From positions 1 through 5,553 of the forward strand of contig CALBMW010000120.1 of assembly GCA_937896275.1 (NCBI GenBank): a stretch of DNA of 5,553 nt, written 5' to 3'. This DNA is from an uncultured Myxococcales bacterium (GTDB taxonomy: Bacteria; Myxococcota_A; Bradymonadia; UBA7976; UBA1532). Shown here in pieces: positions 4,643 to 5,553 of this stretch. Within the stretch, counting starts at the first letter, position 1; each line of letters begins with the position of its first letter. The position numbers and the translations under genes are program-made. The notes under the pieces are model-generated. The model did no database searches. It was given only the letters and a program-made list of their open reading frames with translations, and had not been told where the DNA came from.

Positions 4643-5553
4643 TCACCCCTCCTGCATGGCGGTTCTCAGGTCGAGCGCGACCATCCGCATCAGCTCGTCG
4701 TCGCTCATCTCGGTGAGCCGCGCCTCGGCACCACCGGCCTCGGGGCCCGCGGCCAGCAGATCGCTCGCCAGCTGCCCCTTCGATTCGATGAGCGCGTCGA
4801 TCCGCTCCTCGATGGTCCCGCGGCACACGAACTTGTGAACCATCACGTTGCGCGTCTGGCCGATGCGGAAGGCACGGTCCGTCGCCTGGTTCTCGACCGC
4901 CGGGTTCCACCACCGATCGAAGTGGACCACGTGGGAGGCGGCCGTCAGGGTCAGGCCCGAGCCGCCCGCCTTCAGCGAGAGCACGAAGAAGGGGACGCTC
5001 TCGTCCTCCTGGAACTGGCGGACCAGTTCGGCGCGCCGGGCCACCGGCGTCTCGCCGTGCAGCACCAGCCCCGGACGCCCGAAGACCGAGCCCAGGAAGG
5101 CCGCCAGGGGGGCGGTCGTCTCGCGAAACTGCGTGAAGACCAGCACCTTCTCCTGGCGGGACGCGACGACCTCGGCGAGCTCGCGCAGCCGCGCCAGCTT
5201 CCCGCTGTCCGCCGGATTCCATGCGCCGTCGCCGAGCCATTGGGATGGGTGGTTGCAGATCTGCTTGAAGCGCATCAAGAACGCGAGCACCACGCCACGC
5301 CGCTCGATGCCGTCGGCCGTCTCGAGGCGCGCGGCCAGGTCGCTCACCGCCTCGGCGTAGAGCGCGCCTTGGCGCCGCGACAGCGAGCAGAAGGCTTTCA
5401 CCTCGGTCTTGTCGGGCAGGTCGGCGATCACGGATCGGTCCGTCTTCATTCGACGCAGGATGTAGGGCCGCACCAGCGCGCGGAGCGGGGCGTAGGGATT
5501 GTGCGGGCGATCCGCGAGCCCCTTCGTGAAGCGGGCGAATTCGCGCGACGTGC
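4643..5553 (-). CDS. SNF2-family DEAD/DEAH-box helicase, C-terminal part (runs off right edge)
   Basis: The open frame enters at the right edge and ends at a TGA (4645-4643), giving 302 residues. An internal GTG at 5473 is not the start, because in-frame SNF2-like sequence (FARFTKGLADRPHNPYAPLR) continues upstream of it. Visible signatures, numbered from the first residue seen: the RPYILRRMKTD block (about 28-38) closing the first RecA-like lobe, CNHPSQW (about 99), then the second lobe with VFTQF (138-142), LSLKAGGSGLTLT (191-203), FDRWWNPAVENQ (211-222) and ATDRAFRIGQ (223-232, with the arginine-finger motif VI). It ends with HKFVCRGTIEERIDALIESK. These are SNF2/Swi2 helicase motifs IV-VI. 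Such ATPases translocate on double-stranded DNA and remodel nucleoprotein or recycle RNA polymerase (RapA-type); most bacterial members of this group lack assigned roles. Family length is usually near 1000 residues, so the Walker A/B lobe lies outside. It is first in an operon with the SWIM gene. Confidence 0.93.
   Translation of the reverse strand, partial: TSREFARFTKGLADRPHNPYAPLRALVRPYILRRMKTDRSVIADLPDKTEVKAFCSLSRRQGALYAEAVSDLAARLETADGIERRGVVLAFLMRFKQICNHPSQWLGDGAWNPADSGKLARLRELAEVVASRQEKVLVFTQFRETTAPLAAFLGSVFGRPGLVLHGETPVARRAELVRQFQEDESVPFFVLSLKAGGSGLTLTAASHVVHFDRWWNPAVENQATDRAFRIGQTRNVMVHKFVCRGTIEERIDALIESKGQLASDLLAAGPEAGGAEARLTEMSDDELMRMVALDLRTAMQEG
4646..4653 (-). promoter_or_regulatory. 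Shine-Dalgarno of the SWIM gene, inside the helicase end
   Basis: On the minus strand AGGAGGGG lies 6 nt before the GTG at 4639, just inside the last helicase codons. This strong match justifies the GTG start and implies translational coupling with the helicase. Confidence 0.75.

Noticed and set aside
2925..5240. 771-codon minus-strand open frame spanning the VWA 3' end, the array and the SNF2/SWIM region
   Set aside because: It is a high-GC shadow frame: it is out of frame with the clear SNF2 and SWIM proteins on the same strand, its product is Arg/Gly/Ala/Pro-rich low complexity, and across the array it just translates the repeats (GTSSR/HFFQ-like strings).

Overview
The window is very GC-rich, densely coding DNA with GTG starts and strong third-position G/C bias. 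It reads like a chromosomal segment of a high-GC, large-genome Gram-negative bacterium. A myxobacterium-type (Myxococcota/deltaproteobacterial) host is my best guess, from composition and gene content (ECF sigma factor with a VWA-type membrane partner, SNF2/SWIM pair). Nothing in the window proves the taxon.

Layout from left to right. (1) 1-338, minus strand: the 5' part of a GT-B (GT4-like) glycosyltransferase gene that runs off the left edge. (2) 339-458: a 120-bp divergent promoter region with a TATAGT -10 candidate for the glycosyltransferase, two small perfect inverted repeats and a good Shine-Dalgarno for the rightward gene. (3) 459-3196, plus strand: a two-gene, translationally overlapping operon. 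It encodes an ECF-type sigma factor and a 745-residue membrane protein. The latter joins an anti-sigma-like cytoplasmic N-terminus, one transmembrane helix and a large YfbK-type von Willebrand factor A module with an intact MIDAS. (4) 3197-3571: a 375-bp gap between convergent genes. It holds a hairpin after the VWA gene and then a striking mosaic array built from two kinds of 13-bp module (GGAAGAAGTGCCC and GGCACCCCGATCC), bracketed by an 11-bp direct repeat. (5) 3572-5553, minus strand: a two-gene operon transcribed leftward. A SNF2-family helicase (C-terminal 302 residues visible) is followed 3 nt later by a SWIM zinc-finger protein with a C-terminal KOW-like domain.

How the genes may work together. 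The sigma factor and VWA protein look like a membrane signalling pair: a periplasmic metal-dependent adhesion domain could control sigma release through the fused anti-sigma-like segment. The SNF2 and SWIM proteins are a recurrent bacterial pair thought to act on nucleic acids or nucleoprotein. The glycosyltransferase belongs to a neighbouring surface-polysaccharide or glycoconjugate locus. The most unusual non-coding feature is the 13-bp modular array between the two convergent operons.
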